From: Flaccisagitta enflata
Taxonomy: Eukaryota > Chaetognatha > Sagittoidea > Aphragmophora
Direction of reading: 5' to 3'
DNA length: 64,000 nucleotides
Assembly (NCBI GenBank): GCA_965153355.1
Contig: OZ231127.1
Location: forward strand, 89,590,001-89,654,000
The notes under the pieces are model-generated. The model did no database searches and was not told the DNA's origin. It worked only from the letters and a program-made list of their open reading frames with translations. Position 1 is the stretch's first letter; the number at the start of each line of letters is the position of its first letter. Shown here in pieces: positions 63,841 through 64,000 of this stretch. The translations under genes were made by a program, and so were the position numbers.

Positions 63841-64000
63841 CAAGTCCGAGAAATAATGTTACTAGATACATCATCAATACCCTTATATTTTCTTAACCAA
63901 TACTCAGAATTTACTGAAATCTTGCAGGGGAGCTTTAATTGATGCAATGGACCTTCACAACAAGTTTGAACAACATTGGTGAACCTTTACTACCATTCCC
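63841..64000. repeat. single copy of the 178-bp unit, cut by the window edge
   Basis: AAGTCCGAGAAATAATGTTA, CAATACTCAGAATTTACTGA, GGGGAGCTTTAATTGATGC and GAACAACATTGGTGAACC, closely matching 48718-48890. Confidence 0.8.

Overview
The window is animal nuclear DNA and very repeat-rich. It contains two multi-exon genes, both on the minus strand, with GT-AG introns, conserved metazoan protein families and intron phases that match at every junction I could place. Nothing prokaryotic or organellar is visible. The gene types, a gag-bearing LTR element, a tRNA-derived SINE and many small DNA transposons suggest an invertebrate, but I cannot name the taxon from sequence alone.

Gene 1 (34527 down to 2950) is a complete eight-exon, 392-residue SLC35A-type nucleotide-sugar transporter, most like the insect UDP-galactose transporter senju. 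Its first intron is about 17.3 kb and acts as a transposon sink. That intron holds an almost intact 8.4-kb LTR retrotransposon (17858-26227, TTATC target duplication, gag but no pol seen), a 2.3-kb palindromic foldback element, and several MITE and Helentron-like copies. The other introns carry nested mariner-type, hAT-type and Helentron-like elements.

Gene 2 (61981 down to 54416) is the 3' part of a kinesin, nine exons and 556 residues. It starts near the end of the motor domain (SLGGN and STLRYA motifs), continues through a neck/coiled coil and a long Ser/Pro-rich tail, and ends at a real stop codon. The first motor exons lie beyond the right edge or are hidden in repeats. Its introns hold two TA-flanked MITEs, a SINE and a foldback element.

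Between the genes (34.5-54.4 kb) I find no host gene, only transposon-derived and simple sequence. This includes a 4.1-kb composite element with 150-bp terminal inverted repeats and a 9-bp target duplication (49289-53394), hAT MITEs with perfect 8-bp duplications, a nested MITE with a 10-bp duplication, palindrome-ended foldback elements, and many copies of a Helentron/pearl-like family. A 19-bp minisatellite at 47.6-48.5 kb has an 18-bp relative at 62.9-63.6 kb, and both are followed by the same A/T tract and conserved block.

The most interesting pattern is the Helentron-like family. At least a dozen copies of different sizes end in a short terminal hairpin, and the stem sequence differs between copies while pairing is kept. 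The other notable items are the young gag-only LTR element, the composite inverted-repeat element and the paired minisatellite units.
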